Notes: a model not told the origin generated them from the letters alone. 47,560 nt of DNA from Candidatus Poribacteria bacterium (GCA_022821065.1 JAJEEK010000100.1:1-47560), one strand, 5' to 3'. Positions 9,080 through 16,908 are shown, counted from the stretch's first letter. Numbers and translations: made by a program.

Positions 9080-9096
9080 AGTTAACAGTGTTAAGT
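9080..9096. promoter_or_regulatory. Probable TetR operator 2 (lipoprotein side)
   Basis: AGTTAACAGTGTTAAGT is a 17-bp dyad with one mismatch; extended to 9077-9099 the arms are 11 bp with one mismatch. It shares the core TTAACA-N-TGTTAAGT with the site at 9778-9794. It lies between the tetR stop codon and the lipoprotein start. Confidence 0.7.
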
Positions 9097-9141
9097 TATA
9101 GCCAAAAAAATATATTTGGTTCTCGCCAAATAGGTTTGAAT

Positions 9142-9747
9142 CTACGCCTTTAAACCCTCAATTGTCGTATGAATTACCGCGTCCATTAATTTATCTCTCT
9201 CAGTCCAAGGAAAATCCGGGAAATCAATCAAAAGCAAAGTTACGCCGTGAACCGCTGACCACATCACCTGACCCGTGGTGTCTATATCCACTTGCCGGAA
9301 TATCTGCTGTCGAACGCATTCGGAGACTATTTCATGCAAGTAATCAAACACCTTTTTACCAATCGACCCTTCTTGCAGACGTAAACCCTCTTGGAACTGA
9401 GGACGGACAACAAACGTGAGTTTATAATCTTGCGGATATTTTAGACCGAACGCAATGTATGCGCGTCCACTTTTTTTGAGTCGCTCAACGGGATCGCTTA
9501 TCTCACTTTTTAGCTGCTCAAGTGTGTTCAACAGTTTCAGGAGTGTTTCTTGGCAAACGAAATCTAAAAGGTCTGCTTTGTCCTTAAAATAGAGATAGAT
9601 CGTTGTCGGCGAATATTCGATTTTACTGGCAATTTTTCGCATAGAGACGTTCTCATAACCTTCATTGACAAACAATTCCCGCGCCGCAGAAAGGATTTGT
9701 TGCCGCAACTGCTCTTTTTCCCGTGCTTTCCGTTCTTTGATACCCAT
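9142..9747 (-). CDS. TetR/AcrR family transcriptional regulator
   Basis: A 201-residue TetR repressor. Residues ~15-60 form the DNA-binding domain (RQQILSAARELFVNEGYENV, then the helix-turn-helix MRKIASKIEYSPTTIYLYFK). The C-terminal ligand domain (residues 75-195) has no obvious specificity clue. Its start lies 30 bp from the perfect palindrome at 9778-9794, which indicates autorepression. The related palindrome at 9080-9096 points to the downstream lipoprotein gene as a second target. The three genes tetR, lipoprotein and barrel protein run in the same direction. Confidence 0.9.
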   Translation of the reverse strand: MGIKERKAREKEQLRQQILSAARELFVNEGYENVSMRKIASKIEYSPTTIYLYFKDKADLLDFVCQETLLKLLNTLEQLKSEISDPVERLKKSGRAYIAFGLKYPQDYKLTFVVRPQFQEGLRLQEGSIGKKVFDYLHEIVSECVRQQIFRQVDIDTTGQVMWSAVHGVTLLLIDFPDFPWTERDKLMDAVIHTTIEGLKA

Positions 9748-9777
9748 CGTTTCACCTTCGGTTTACAAAGTTATTTA

Positions 9778-9794
9778 ACTTAACATTGTTAAGT
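9778..9794. promoter_or_regulatory. Probable TetR operator 1 (autoregulatory)
   Basis: ACTTAACATTGTTAAGT is a perfect 8+1+8 palindrome 30 bp upstream of the tetR start codon, at the expected place for a repressor site. The length and single central base are normal for TetR-family operators. Confidence 0.75.
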
Positions 9795-9852
9795 ATAACA
9801 CATATTTTTCTGATTGTCAAATAATTTTTGCATTAATCATTTTTTACCCCAG

Positions 9853-9884
9853 GCCCGGTAGGTGCGGTTTGCAACCGCACCGGA
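9853..9884. repeat. Short GC-rich interspersed palindrome
   Basis: GGTGCGGTT (9861-9869) and AACCGCACC (9873-9881) form a hairpin with a 3-nt loop, preceded by 'gcccggta'. Degenerate relatives are at ~8998-9010 and 12803-12825. Otherwise the gap 9795-10111 holds only AT-rich sequence. Confidence 0.6.
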
Positions 9885-10111
9885 TCCCAAAAAAAGGACG
9901 AGAAGCCCTATAATTTTTTAAAACTGAATGATTCTACATGTTTCTATCCTATCTTTCTACTTGCTTATTTTGAATGTTTCTGCTATAATCTAACGTACTT
10001 ATAGGTTCGGTAGAACGGCAGATGCCAAAAATCGAAAGGTACTTGAATCTTTACTGCTCAAACCAACCTAATATATTGGTAACCGTACTCATTCTAAAAA
10101 AGAGACACGCC

Positions 10112-10561
10112 ATGAAAATGATTTTGCTTTTCTTGATACTGTTCTGTGTCATAGCGATACCGGCACTCGGTGAGTTATCAGATGACGATCTTAACCAGAT
10201 CCGCTTGATTATTGCTGATTCCGAAAAGCGTCTAACAGCCACCATAAACACGCTAAAAACGGATGGTGCTATTCGTGATACGGAAATCAAAAATCTAAAA
10301 GATACGATGAACACGGAAATCAAAAATCTAAAAGATACGATGAACAATGGCTTTGATGATATTCAAAAGAACTTTGACAGACAAAATAACATCATCATTG
10401 CCTGCATCGGTATACCAATGGCATTTCTTGCAATAAGTGTAACTATCTGGGGTATATTAGCACACAGGCGAGGCACAAGAGCTCGCTCACTCGAAGACGA
10501 GATAGCTACACTCAAACAGGAAGTCGAAACGTTGAAGCAACGGCAAGTTATAACCCCTTAA
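10112..10561 (+). CDS. Small exported or membrane coiled-coil protein
   Basis: Counting from the ATG at 10112, residues 1-20 (MKMILLFLILFCVIAIPALG) are a signal peptide. Residues ~25-90 are a heptad-like coiled coil. A hydrophobic helix follows (IIIACIGIPMAFLAISVTIWG), then a basic stop-transfer stretch HRRGTRARS and a second short coiled coil at the C-terminus. The open frame extends upstream to 10022, but that part lacks a signal-peptide-like start. Within the first coil the 11-residue unit TEIKNLKDTMN is present twice because of a perfect 33-bp tandem duplication (10280-10345). The protein is probably anchored in the inner membrane with its long coil outside. I do not recognise a family. 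Confidence 0.65.
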   Translation: MKMILLFLILFCVIAIPALGELSDDDLNQIRLIIADSEKRLTATINTLKTDGAIRDTEIKNLKDTMNTEIKNLKDTMNNGFDDIQKNFDRQNNIIIACIGIPMAFLAISVTIWGILAHRRGTRARSLEDEIATLKQEVETLKQRQVITP

Positions 10562-10642
10562 CCCGAATTTAAGCCGATCGAGGCTCCTTTTTCGACGAAA
10601 TCATAAAGTTTATCTGCTTTCATATTTTTGTTTTCAATAGTA

Positions 10643-10767
10643 ATAGGACTTACGCATGCTGCTCTTTTGTAGCACAAACTTCCCAGTTTGTGCCGCAAGA
10701 ACGCTATGTTTTTCGAGAAATCTCATCGAAAAAAACAAGCTGCAGCCAAAATTGCGTAAGTCCTAAG
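10643..10767 (+). repeat. Repeat B, complete
   Basis: Termini AGGACTTACGCA and TGCGTAAGTCCT, with the internal CACAAACT..AGTTTGTG hairpin. It ends about 37 bp before the LamG start codon, so it may form part of that gene's leader. Confidence 0.8.
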
Positions 10768-10803
10768 TAAGTTTAGATTGAAAATATACGGAGGAAAATA
10801 CAG

Positions 10804-11604
10804 ATGAGAGTTGAAAATCAAAGTAGATTTTTGTGGGTTGGATTGATCGTTATCGCTTTCGGATGGGTATGCGTAAATACCAGTCATTCTGCGCCGCTTG
10901 ATTTGGAAACCGTTGAGGTCGCCTATCTCTTCAATAAAGGAAACGGCAACGTTGCCAGAGACATTTCTGGGAATGGTCGGGATGGCGACATCACTGGGGC
11001 AAAGTACGTCAAGGGTGTCATTGGAGACGGGTTAGAATACGATGGCGTTAATGACAATCTTATTGTCACAGGCTATAACGGTATCGGTGGAACAGAGCCG
11101 CGAACAACTGTCTTCTGGTTTAAAACGACGACGGTACGCGACCATTCTTGGGTCAAATGGGGTGTGAATTCTCCGAGCCAAAAATACTACATCCGAGCGC
11201 ACGTCCGAGGCGATGAATGCAACTTGCGAGTCGAAGTCAACAGCGGCAACAATTTCGGTACAGACGATGTCTGTGATGGTGAATGGCATCATTGCGCAGT
11301 GGTTTTTCCGGAAGGATCAGATGCCGTAAAAGACCACGACCTATATGTAGACGGCAAACTTCAGGTAAAAGAGGGCACCGAATTTGCGATGGATACCAGC
11401 ACTGATACGCAAGAGGTCAATATCGGAGCACCGTTGGCGAACCACACCTTTATGATCGGATCATTCGATGAAGTCGCTATCTTCAATGTGGACTTGAGTT
11501 TAGATCAGATCGATGCGATCCGAGAGAACGGACTACAAGCCGCACTCGGTGTAGACCCACACGGAAAATTAGCCACAAGTTGGGCGATGCTTAAGACGTA
11601 TTAA
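10804..11604 (+). CDS. Secreted LamG (concanavalin-like) domain protein 1
   Basis: A 266-residue exported protein: a signal peptide to about residue 30 (TSHSA), then one LamG/laminin-G jelly-roll (VAYLFNKGNGNVARDISGNG, GVIGDGLEYDGVNDN, GEWHHCAVVF, DLYVDGKLQ, GSFDEVAIFN). Such domains bind glycans or proteins at the cell surface. The C-terminal ~20 residues, ending GVDPHGKLATSWAMLKTY, resemble the tails of two other LamG proteins in this window. A strong site (GGAGG) precedes the ATG. The stop overlaps the stop of the convergent PhyH gene by 4 bp. Confidence 0.85.
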   Translation: MRVENQSRFLWVGLIVIAFGWVCVNTSHSAPLDLETVEVAYLFNKGNGNVARDISGNGRDGDITGAKYVKGVIGDGLEYDGVNDNLIVTGYNGIGGTEPRTTVFWFKTTTVRDHSWVKWGVNSPSQKYYIRAHVRGDECNLRVEVNSGNNFGTDDVCDGEWHHCAVVFPEGSDAVKDHDLYVDGKLQVKEGTEFAMDTSTDTQEVNIGAPLANHTFMIGSFDEVAIFNVDLSLDQIDAIRENGLQAALGVDPHGKLATSWAMLKTY

Positions 11605-12434
11605 TCCCACAAATCAAGTCCCAACAGTTTGCGTCCCAAAGGTGTTAGCTCCGGCGATCCATAGTTTTTCGCTTCCCATCCCCTCGGATCACCCGGATAG
11701 GGGCCACGTCCTAATGCTCTGCGCTCCTGCCACAATGTAATGCGCTCTTGCCGACGCTCTTCGTTCATAGGGTTCGGCATACGATGATAGTTCATATATT
11801 GTGCCAACCGCGGCTTATCGGACGTGTTACGACCGTTGCCGTGCGGAAGTGCCACATGCCAAATCAGCAGTGAACCCGCTTTCGCCGGCACCTGTATAAA
11901 TTTTTCCCTATATATTTCCGGCGTCAGTTCTGGCACCCACGGGTTTTCTTCATCAATCAAGGACTTATGTGCGCCGGGCCAACAGACGAAGGACCCCTGA
12001 TTGTCGGCGGTGTCTCTGAGAAACAGAACGCCTTGTGTGCTGAACCGAACCGGCAGTTTTGAGGTGTCCGCATCCCAATGATACATCCCCTTATGATCCC
12101 ACTCAGGATGGTCGGGATGCTTCGGCGGCTTCATGTTGACTCGATCGATATGAACCCAAATCTGCTCTGTGCCGTACACCTCACTATAAATCTGATGGAT
12201 CGGTGGATGTTGATAGACGTTCCACATCGCTTGATGAAAATACATCTCTACCATGCCTGCCCCGGGTTTATGCGGGGCGCGATACCAGTCATTCGGGTTT
12301 GAAGGGTCCATCTCCAAGTAATCAAAAATCGCGTCAACGACTGCCTCACAAAGTTCAGTCGGTACGGCATCCTCAATGACCATGTAGCCGTATTCATCAA
12401 AATGGTCATGATGTGCTTGTGTTAATATTGCCAT
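11601..12434 (-). CDS. Phytanoyl-CoA dioxygenase (PhyH) family protein
   Basis: A 277-residue Fe(II)/2-oxoglutarate-dependent oxygenase of the PhyH superfamily. The iron ligands are visible as H119-W-D121 (GMYHWDAD) and a distal histidine in WHVALPHGNGRN (H198), followed by DKPRLAQY with the probable 2-oxoglutarate-binding arginine. Blocks FLRDTADNQGSFVCWPGAH and AKAGSLLIWH are typical of the family. Substrates vary widely and cannot be assigned. A 74-residue glycine-rich protein is encoded 16 bp upstream on the same strand, so the two probably share a transcript. Confidence 0.9.
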   Translation of the reverse strand: MAILTQAHHDHFDEYGYMVIEDAVPTELCEAVVDAIFDYLEMDPSNPNDWYRAPHKPGAGMVEMYFHQAMWNVYQHPPIHQIYSEVYGTEQIWVHIDRVNMKPPKHPDHPEWDHKGMYHWDADTSKLPVRFSTQGVLFLRDTADNQGSFVCWPGAHKSLIDEENPWVPELTPEIYREKFIQVPAKAGSLLIWHVALPHGNGRNTSDKPRLAQYMNYHRMPNPMNEERRQERITLWQERRALGRGPYPGDPRGWEAKNYGSPELTPLGRKLLGLDLWD

Positions 12435-12450
12435 TTGCTTTTCCTTGATT

Positions 12451-12675
12451 TCAAACCTTCTTGTCGTTTTTGTCGAGCAACTCGAAAAGTGCTTCGATCG
12501 TCAACGGTTCACCGTTCTTATCGTGAATAGAGATCTCATTATCCGCTATTGCTTTGTCTAACTGCTTCTGAAGTTTACCGCGTCCGCTTGCGATTCCTGT
12601 TGCAAGTCCTGTGCTGAAACCCCCACCGAAACCGACAGCAATGCCTACACTTAAACCTACAGCGAAACCTTCCAT
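12451..12675 (-). CDS. Small glycine-zipper protein
   Basis: A 74-residue protein with a glycine-rich hydrophobic N-terminal half (GLSVGIAVGFGGGFSTGLAT), which could insert in a membrane, and a charged C-terminal half (AIADNEISIHDKNGEPLTIE, then LLDKNDKKV). AAGGGA lies before the ATG. It is the upstream partner of the PhyH gene. I know no function for it. Confidence 0.6.
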   Translation of the reverse strand: MEGFAVGLSVGIAVGFGGGFSTGLATGIASGRGKLQKQLDKAIADNEISIHDKNGEPLTIEALFELLDKNDKKV

Positions 12676-12858
12676 AGTAACGTCCCTTCCCTTCTCTATT
12701 TATCTTTTTTGATCGAATTAAAATGATAACAGATTTAGCAGAAAAAGTCAAATCCTGCCAAGGGCTATTCAGTTCTCGGTTTTCTCGTCCAATTTTGGAC
12801 ACCCCAAGCCGGTAGGTGCGGTTTGATGAAGTTTCAGGAAATATTTCGGTAATTCTAT

Positions 12859-12984
12859 TATAGTGAAACCCAAAAATAAATGGACATATTCGTAGCATAA
12901 ACTTTTAGTTTGTGCCAGTCTGAATGCCCTAAATCGGCATTCAGACTGTTTGAGAGTGCCCAATTAATTATAGGTTTTACTATA
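12859..12984 (-). repeat. Repeat C copy 2 (MITE-like, inverted)
   Basis: Termini TATAGTGAAAC and GTTTTACTATA with the same central 13-bp hairpin as copy 1, in reverse orientation. It lies right beside the 3' end of the sigma remnant at 13008. The rest of the 12676-13007 gap holds only a degenerate 'ccggtaggtgcggttt' palindrome fragment. Confidence 0.75.
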
Positions 12985-13007
12985 ACAACGCCACAGTTTT
13001 CTCCATC

Positions 13008-13109
13008 TCACGCGTGAACCTGTTTCCGGTACTTTCTGATCAAACGCGCGAGGGCAGCCTCATCGCCTGCAAGGATACGTTGGATTAACGCGACATCTTC
13101 GTTTTTCAC
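13008..13109 (-). pseudogene. ECF sigma factor N-terminal remnant
   Basis: From a GTG this reads 33 codons, with the core DVALIQRILAGDEAALARL and then RKYRKQVHA, before TGA. It closely matches the first 33 residues of the sigma part of the fusion gene at 14497-16224 (DVALIQRILAGDENAFASL, then RKYQRQVHA). It is the start of sigma region 2 and stops short, 24 bp from repeat C copy 2, which may have truncated it. The upstream motif at 13151-13177 duplicates the fusion gene's promoter motif. Confidence 0.7.
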
Positions 13110-13150
13110 CAAAAGACTCCAGCGTGCATTTTTGTTCACTTATAATTAAA

Positions 13151-13177
13151 GACGCGAGTTATTTAAAAAGAGGTGCA
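13151..13177 (-). promoter_or_regulatory. ECF-type bipartite promoter motif, remnant copy
   Basis: On the minus strand this reads TGCACC - 15 nt T-rich spacer - CGCGTC. The same pair with the same spacing occurs twice before the sigma-clamp gene. A CGTC-type -10 is common in ECF promoters. Confidence 0.55.
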
Positions 13178-13215
13178 TAATTTTGGAAGGAAATTAGGTG
13201 GGGTAAAAATATGTT

Positions 13216-14487
13216 TCATTCGGTGTGCAATGCTTCAATCGGTGACATCCGCGTGGCTTTTATGGCGGGATACAATCCAAAACCGACACCAAGTACGAAA
13301 GAAAAAAAGACAGACATCAATGCCCACTGCGGAGAGAGTACTGCGGGCCATTCAGGGACGATTTTCACGATACGCACGGCGATATGCGCCATCCCTTTGC
13401 TTGCGAACACACCGAGTCCGATACCGAGTATACCACCGATGCTACACAAGAGAATAGATTCACTTAGGAACTGTAATAGGATGTCTGCCCGCTTCGCGCC
13501 ACATGCGTTTCGGAGTCCGATTTCTCGGGTACGCTCACCAACGGCAACGAGCATCATGTTCATAATGCCGATCCCACCGACAAGGAGCGAAAAACCGGCG
13601 ATACCCCCTAACACAGTCTTTATGAGTGTGCTGATCTTCATGAGGCGTGCGAGTCCTAAGCGTACGTCGAAAGTCCCAAAGAAGTCGTCTCGGTTTCGGT
13701 GTCGTTTCTGGATAACAGCTGTAACCTCCGCAATCGCCTGAGGCATATCTTCTACGGTGTGTACGTGAACAGCAATCTGCGGGATTCGGTCATTGCCTGT
13801 GAAACGTTGCTGAACAGTGGTGATCGGCATAAAAACGAGATCGTCGAAACTGAACCCGAATTCGAGGCTCCGTCCACGCGGCACCAGTGTGCCGATAACG
13901 GTGAAGCGTTCTTTTATAGCACTCGTTGAACGCCGAGCGATCTTGATCTCTTTTCCGAGTGGAGACACTTCACCGAATAACCCTATCGCGACATTCGCGC
14001 CGAGCACAGCGACTCTGGTCGAATTTTTAACGTCTTCCTCGGAAATAAACCGTCCCGTTGCCAAGTCCCATGCCAATGCTACGGTGTAATCTTCATCTAC
14101 ACCGTTATAACCAGCACGGATATTTGTGCTGTCTGGAGCTTGTATCAGCACCCGCGACCACTCTGGAATCCGCGGGGCAACAATCTGCACAGATGGGCAT
14201 TCCCGCTCGATCGCCTCCACGTCGCCATAGTTAAGGTATTCTCCGCTCCGAGTTGGGACACGGCGGCCTGCGACCCATTTGAAAGAGGTTTGTAGAACTG
14301 TGAAAACGTTAATCCCACTTATTTTTTCCAGGTCCTCAAGGATAATCTCTTTGGCACCATCACCGATAGCAACCATTGCGAGCACCGCTGCGATACCGAT
14401 TGTAATGCCGAGCATCGTCAGTAAAGAACGAAGTTTGTTTATAAGCAGTGCTCTGATTGCCACGGCGATGGATGCGATGAAAATCAT
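13216..14487 (-). CDS. MacB/FtsX-type ABC transporter permease
   Basis: A 423-residue permease with the MacB layout. One N-terminal membrane helix (residues ~15-45, LRSLLTMLGITIGIAAVLAM) is followed by a large periplasmic domain (~50-290). Three C-terminal helices then form the FtsX domain, with the signature GGIGIMNMMLVAVGERTREI, GLRNACGAKRADI and the terminal PAIKATRMSPIEAL. Such proteins are mechanotransmission permeases for lipoproteins, peptides or toxins and need an ATPase and a membrane-fusion partner, neither of which lies next door. The start is 9 bp after the stop of the sigma-clamp gene, with GGAAGAA as ribosome site, so the permease is the second gene of that operon. Confidence 0.9.
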   Translation of the reverse strand: MIFIASIAVAIRALLINKLRSLLTMLGITIGIAAVLAMVAIGDGAKEIILEDLEKISGINVFTVLQTSFKWVAGRRVPTRSGEYLNYGDVEAIERECPSVQIVAPRIPEWSRVLIQAPDSTNIRAGYNGVDEDYTVALAWDLATGRFISEEDVKNSTRVAVLGANVAIGLFGEVSPLGKEIKIARRSTSAIKERFTVIGTLVPRGRSLEFGFSFDDLVFMPITTVQQRFTGNDRIPQIAVHVHTVEDMPQAIAEVTAVIQKRHRNRDDFFGTFDVRLGLARLMKISTLIKTVLGGIAGFSLLVGGIGIMNMMLVAVGERTREIGLRNACGAKRADILLQFLSESILLCSIGGILGIGLGVFASKGMAHIAVRIVKIVPEWPAVLSPQWALMSVFFSFVLGVGFGLYPAIKATRMSPIEALHTE

Positions 14488-14496
14488 TTCTTCCGA

Positions 14497-16224
14497 TTAG
14501 AAATCCATTTTCATTGCACAGAGGACGCAGATATGTCCTTCCTCGCCAATCGGTTTAACAACGAGAGGTTTTGTCGCATTCGTGAACGCCAGCGAGACAG
14601 ACTCCGTTTCGATGTGTGAGAGGGTCTCTATCAGCATCTCGGCATTCACACCGATACGGACGCTCCCCGTACCAGATTCCGCTGCTAACGTCTCCTGTAT
14701 TTCGTCGTCTGTTTTAGAGGTCTTCGCCGAGATCCGAATCTGTTGCGGATTGATTTCTAAACAAACCAAACCTTCTTTCGGGTTTGCGCGTGCAAAAATA
14801 TCACGCGTTGTGTCCATAATAGATGCTTTCGGCACCACGACATGACCCTCAAAAAATTCTGGAATAACGCTATCATACTCTGGATATGTAGCGTCCACCA
14901 GTCGCGTCGTCAGTGTGGTATCTGCATCTGCAAAGAGGATTTGGTCCTTAATGCGTGAGATTCTTATCTCTGGAGCGTTGGCAAAGGTTCGCTCAATTTC
15001 TTTGACGGCTTTCAGCGGGACGATGAAGCCATCTTTATCCTCAGAGAGTTTAAGCGGTTCGCAACGTGTGAGCGCAAGCTGGATCATATCGGTTGCAACC
15101 ACTTCCGTTCTATCTTCAAGAAGGTTAAAATAGAGTCCGTTTAGGAAGTAGCGGACATCGTCTCTCGCTGCAGCAAATGTCGTTTTGTGGAGGACAGACC
15201 GTAGAACTTCCCCATCAATAGCGAATGCTGCTGTATCAATGACAGGGAATTCTGGAAACGCTTTATCAGGAAACCCAACGATTTTGCGTACACTATCCCC
15301 GCAGGTAATTTCGACGTGATCGTCTTTCGTTGTTGCCAAGTCTATCGGTTGCTCGGCGGGCCACGTTTTAACGATGTCCACCAATTTTTCAGCAGAGACG
15401 AGGATGGATCCCGCTTCTTTCACCGTCCCGTCAACCTTCATTCTGATACCCATTTCCGCATCTGTTGCCATGCACTCAATCGTGCTATCCTCCGCTTGGA
15501 TAAGAACATTTGAGAGAAGCGGCGCATCCTGCTTACTCGCGACACGCTGCAGTGCTTGTAAGGACGACAAAAGGTTGTCTCTTTCAAAAGTTAACTTCAT
15601 CCGAATACCTCCGTTTAAATGTTCGGTGTAGCGGTCTTCCGCTTCAATTGGGATGCCTAATACCTCTCGAACTATAGATTCGTATTTCTTGAGTTGTTGT
15701 CTCGCTCGGCGGATCCTGCTTTTAATGGTGTTTTCGGATACGCCTAAGAATTCGCTTATTTCTGAAGATGTCATCTCTTCAAAGTAGTGGAGCGTGATCA
15801 CCTTGCGATCGCTCTCTTTCAACTTCGCAAGCAGTTTTTCGACGAGATCGCGCTGTGCTTCAGCGGCTATTTTCGCGTGTTCTGAGGCGACATATCGGGA
15901 ATACGGTTCTGTCTCTATACCTAAGATGCAGACCTCTTCGATCGGTTCTGTCTGTAACCGATTCTTTCGGAACCATGCGATACACAGACGATTCGCAATC
16001 GCATAGAGCCACTGCGAGAACAGCGTCGGATCGTCTAAAGTTTCCAGTTTCTGATAGACTTGTAGGAAAGTCTCCTGCGTAATATCTTCAGCGATCTGAA
16101 AATCCCCGATTTTCCGCCGTGCGAATGCGTGGACCTGCCGTTGGTACTTTCTAAGCAAACTCGCGAAAGCGTTCTCATCACCGGCAAGGATACGTTGAAT
16201 CAATGCGACATCATCATTTCTCAT
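14497..16224 (-). CDS. ECF sigma factor fused in frame to DnaN sliding clamp
   Basis: One uninterrupted frame of 575 codons from the ATG at 16224 (GGAGAG upstream). Residues 1-~195 are a complete ECF sigma-70: region 2 (LLRKYQRQVHAFARRKIGDF, AEDITQETFLQVYQKL, FSQWLYAIANRLCIAWFRKN) and region 4 (LKESDRKVITLHYFEEMTSS, then FLGVSENTIKSRIRRARQQL). After a short linker, residue 209 begins MKLTFERDNLLSSLQALQRV, a full three-domain DNA polymerase III beta clamp of 367 residues, normal length for DnaN. The C-terminal partner-binding stretch is VLCAMKM in place of the usual MPMRL type. An internal GGAGG 7 bases before codon 209 could also start free clamp. A stop in the +1 frame at 15615-15617 means one base change would separate the genes, so read error must be excluded. 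An ECF-like promoter motif lies upstream twice. The longer frame to 16308 lacks a good ribosome site. Confidence 0.85.
   Translation of the reverse strand: MRNDDVALIQRILAGDENAFASLLRKYQRQVHAFARRKIGDFQIAEDITQETFLQVYQKLETLDDPTLFSQWLYAIANRLCIAWFRKNRLQTEPIEEVCILGIETEPYSRYVASEHAKIAAEAQRDLVEKLLAKLKESDRKVITLHYFEEMTSSEISEFLGVSENTIKSRIRRARQQLKKYESIVREVLGIPIEAEDRYTEHLNGGIRMKLTFERDNLLSSLQALQRVASKQDAPLLSNVLIQAEDSTIECMATDAEMGIRMKVDGTVKEAGSILVSAEKLVDIVKTWPAEQPIDLATTKDDHVEITCGDSVRKIVGFPDKAFPEFPVIDTAAFAIDGEVLRSVLHKTTFAAARDDVRYFLNGLYFNLLEDRTEVVATDMIQLALTRCEPLKLSEDKDGFIVPLKAVKEIERTFANAPEIRISRIKDQILFADADTTLTTRLVDATYPEYDSVIPEFFEGHVVVPKASIMDTTRDIFARANPKEGLVCLEINPQQIRISAKTSKTDDEIQETLAAESGTGSVRIGVNAEMLIETLSHIETESVSLAFTNATKPLVVKPIGEEGHICVLCAMKMDF
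15598..15612 (-). promoter_or_regulatory. Internal Shine-Dalgarno and ATG for free DnaN
   Basis: On the minus strand GGAGG (15608-15612) is followed after 7 bases by ATG (15598-15600), exactly where a stand-alone dnaN would start. It implies that the locus can make both the fusion and a 367-residue clamp, or that the fusion arose recently from two overlapping genes. Confidence 0.75.
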
Positions 16225-16340
16225 CGTCTGCTCTCTCCAAAAAACTATTTCCATCAATAGAACGGGTAGCGTTTCATGTTCGTGGATAGATAGGTTTGCA
16301 AACTTCAAAGAGGTGCCCTATCAATTCCATTCCCTATAGT

Positions 16341-16367
16341 GACGCGAATTCGATTAAAAAAGGTGCA
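16341..16367 (-). promoter_or_regulatory. ECF-type promoter motif P1 of sigma-clamp gene
   Basis: The minus strand reads TGCACC (16362-16367), 15-nt spacer, CGCGTC (16341-16346), about 117 bp before the ATG. ECF sigma genes are often transcribed from their own promoters, so autoregulation is likely. Confidence 0.6.
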
Positions 16368-16416
16368 TAATTATGTTTATCGCACCTAAAATTGTCCAAA
16401 CTATAGTAGATATAGT

Positions 16417-16443
16417 GACGCGACTTAGGGATAAAAGCGTACA
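16417..16443 (-). promoter_or_regulatory. ECF-type promoter motif P2 of sigma-clamp gene
   Basis: The minus strand reads TGTACG (16438-16443), 15-nt spacer, CGCGTC (16417-16422), 76 bp upstream of P1. The spacing is identical to the other two copies. Confidence 0.5.
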
Positions 16444-16547
16444 TAATTCTGCAAGAGAGTAGAATTTTAATTGGAAGGCGTGGTTGGGATCTATGTAAAT
16501 GGTGGGGTAAAAAGAAATCCTCATCAGTAGCATTGAAACATGAACTA

Positions 16548-16799
16548 TCAATCTTTTTGCTCGGTGTAGGCTTTCCAAAGTGCTTGCGGATTTTCAACGG
16601 AGAGACCGACATTACCACACTCACCACAGACAGTCGCTCTTAGTGATTCTCTGTGTGCCTGCTTAAAAATCAGAGCATCAGGGTTCCGCTGTACTTCCAC
16701 CTGTAAATCTTGTCCTACACCGACATCGTAGCAATCCCGAATCCGTAGATCAGTCATGATTTTCTCGGAACCGCACCTACTACATTTCATTGTTGCCAT
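16548..16799 (-). CDS. Small zinc-ribbon protein
   Basis: An 83-residue protein with two CxxC knuckles (MKCSRCGSEK near the N-terminus and VCGECGNVGL near residue 60), the usual zinc-ribbon arrangement. The segment between them is acidic and hydrophilic. GAGG lies 9 bases before the ATG. The function is unknown; such ribbons mediate nucleic-acid or protein contacts. It is transcribed toward the sigma-clamp gene but separated from it by about 320 bp that hold the two ECF-like promoter motifs, so it is probably an independent unit. Confidence 0.75.
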   Translation of the reverse strand: MATMKCSRCGSEKIMTDLRIRDCYDVGVGQDLQVEVQRNPDALIFKQAHRESLRATVCGECGNVGLSVENPQALWKAYTEQKD

Positions 16800-16908
16800 T
16801 TGGGTGAACCTCTTTATTTTATAATGTTGTTCTCGTTAACCTGTTCTTGTAAGCTATTATACGCTAAATTTCGGTCAATGTCAATCCTCTAAAAATCGAA
16901 AATTTAAT

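Noticed and set aside
13216..14487. MacB permease as part of a complete efflux pump
   Set aside because: No ABC ATPase or membrane-fusion gene lies beside it in this window.
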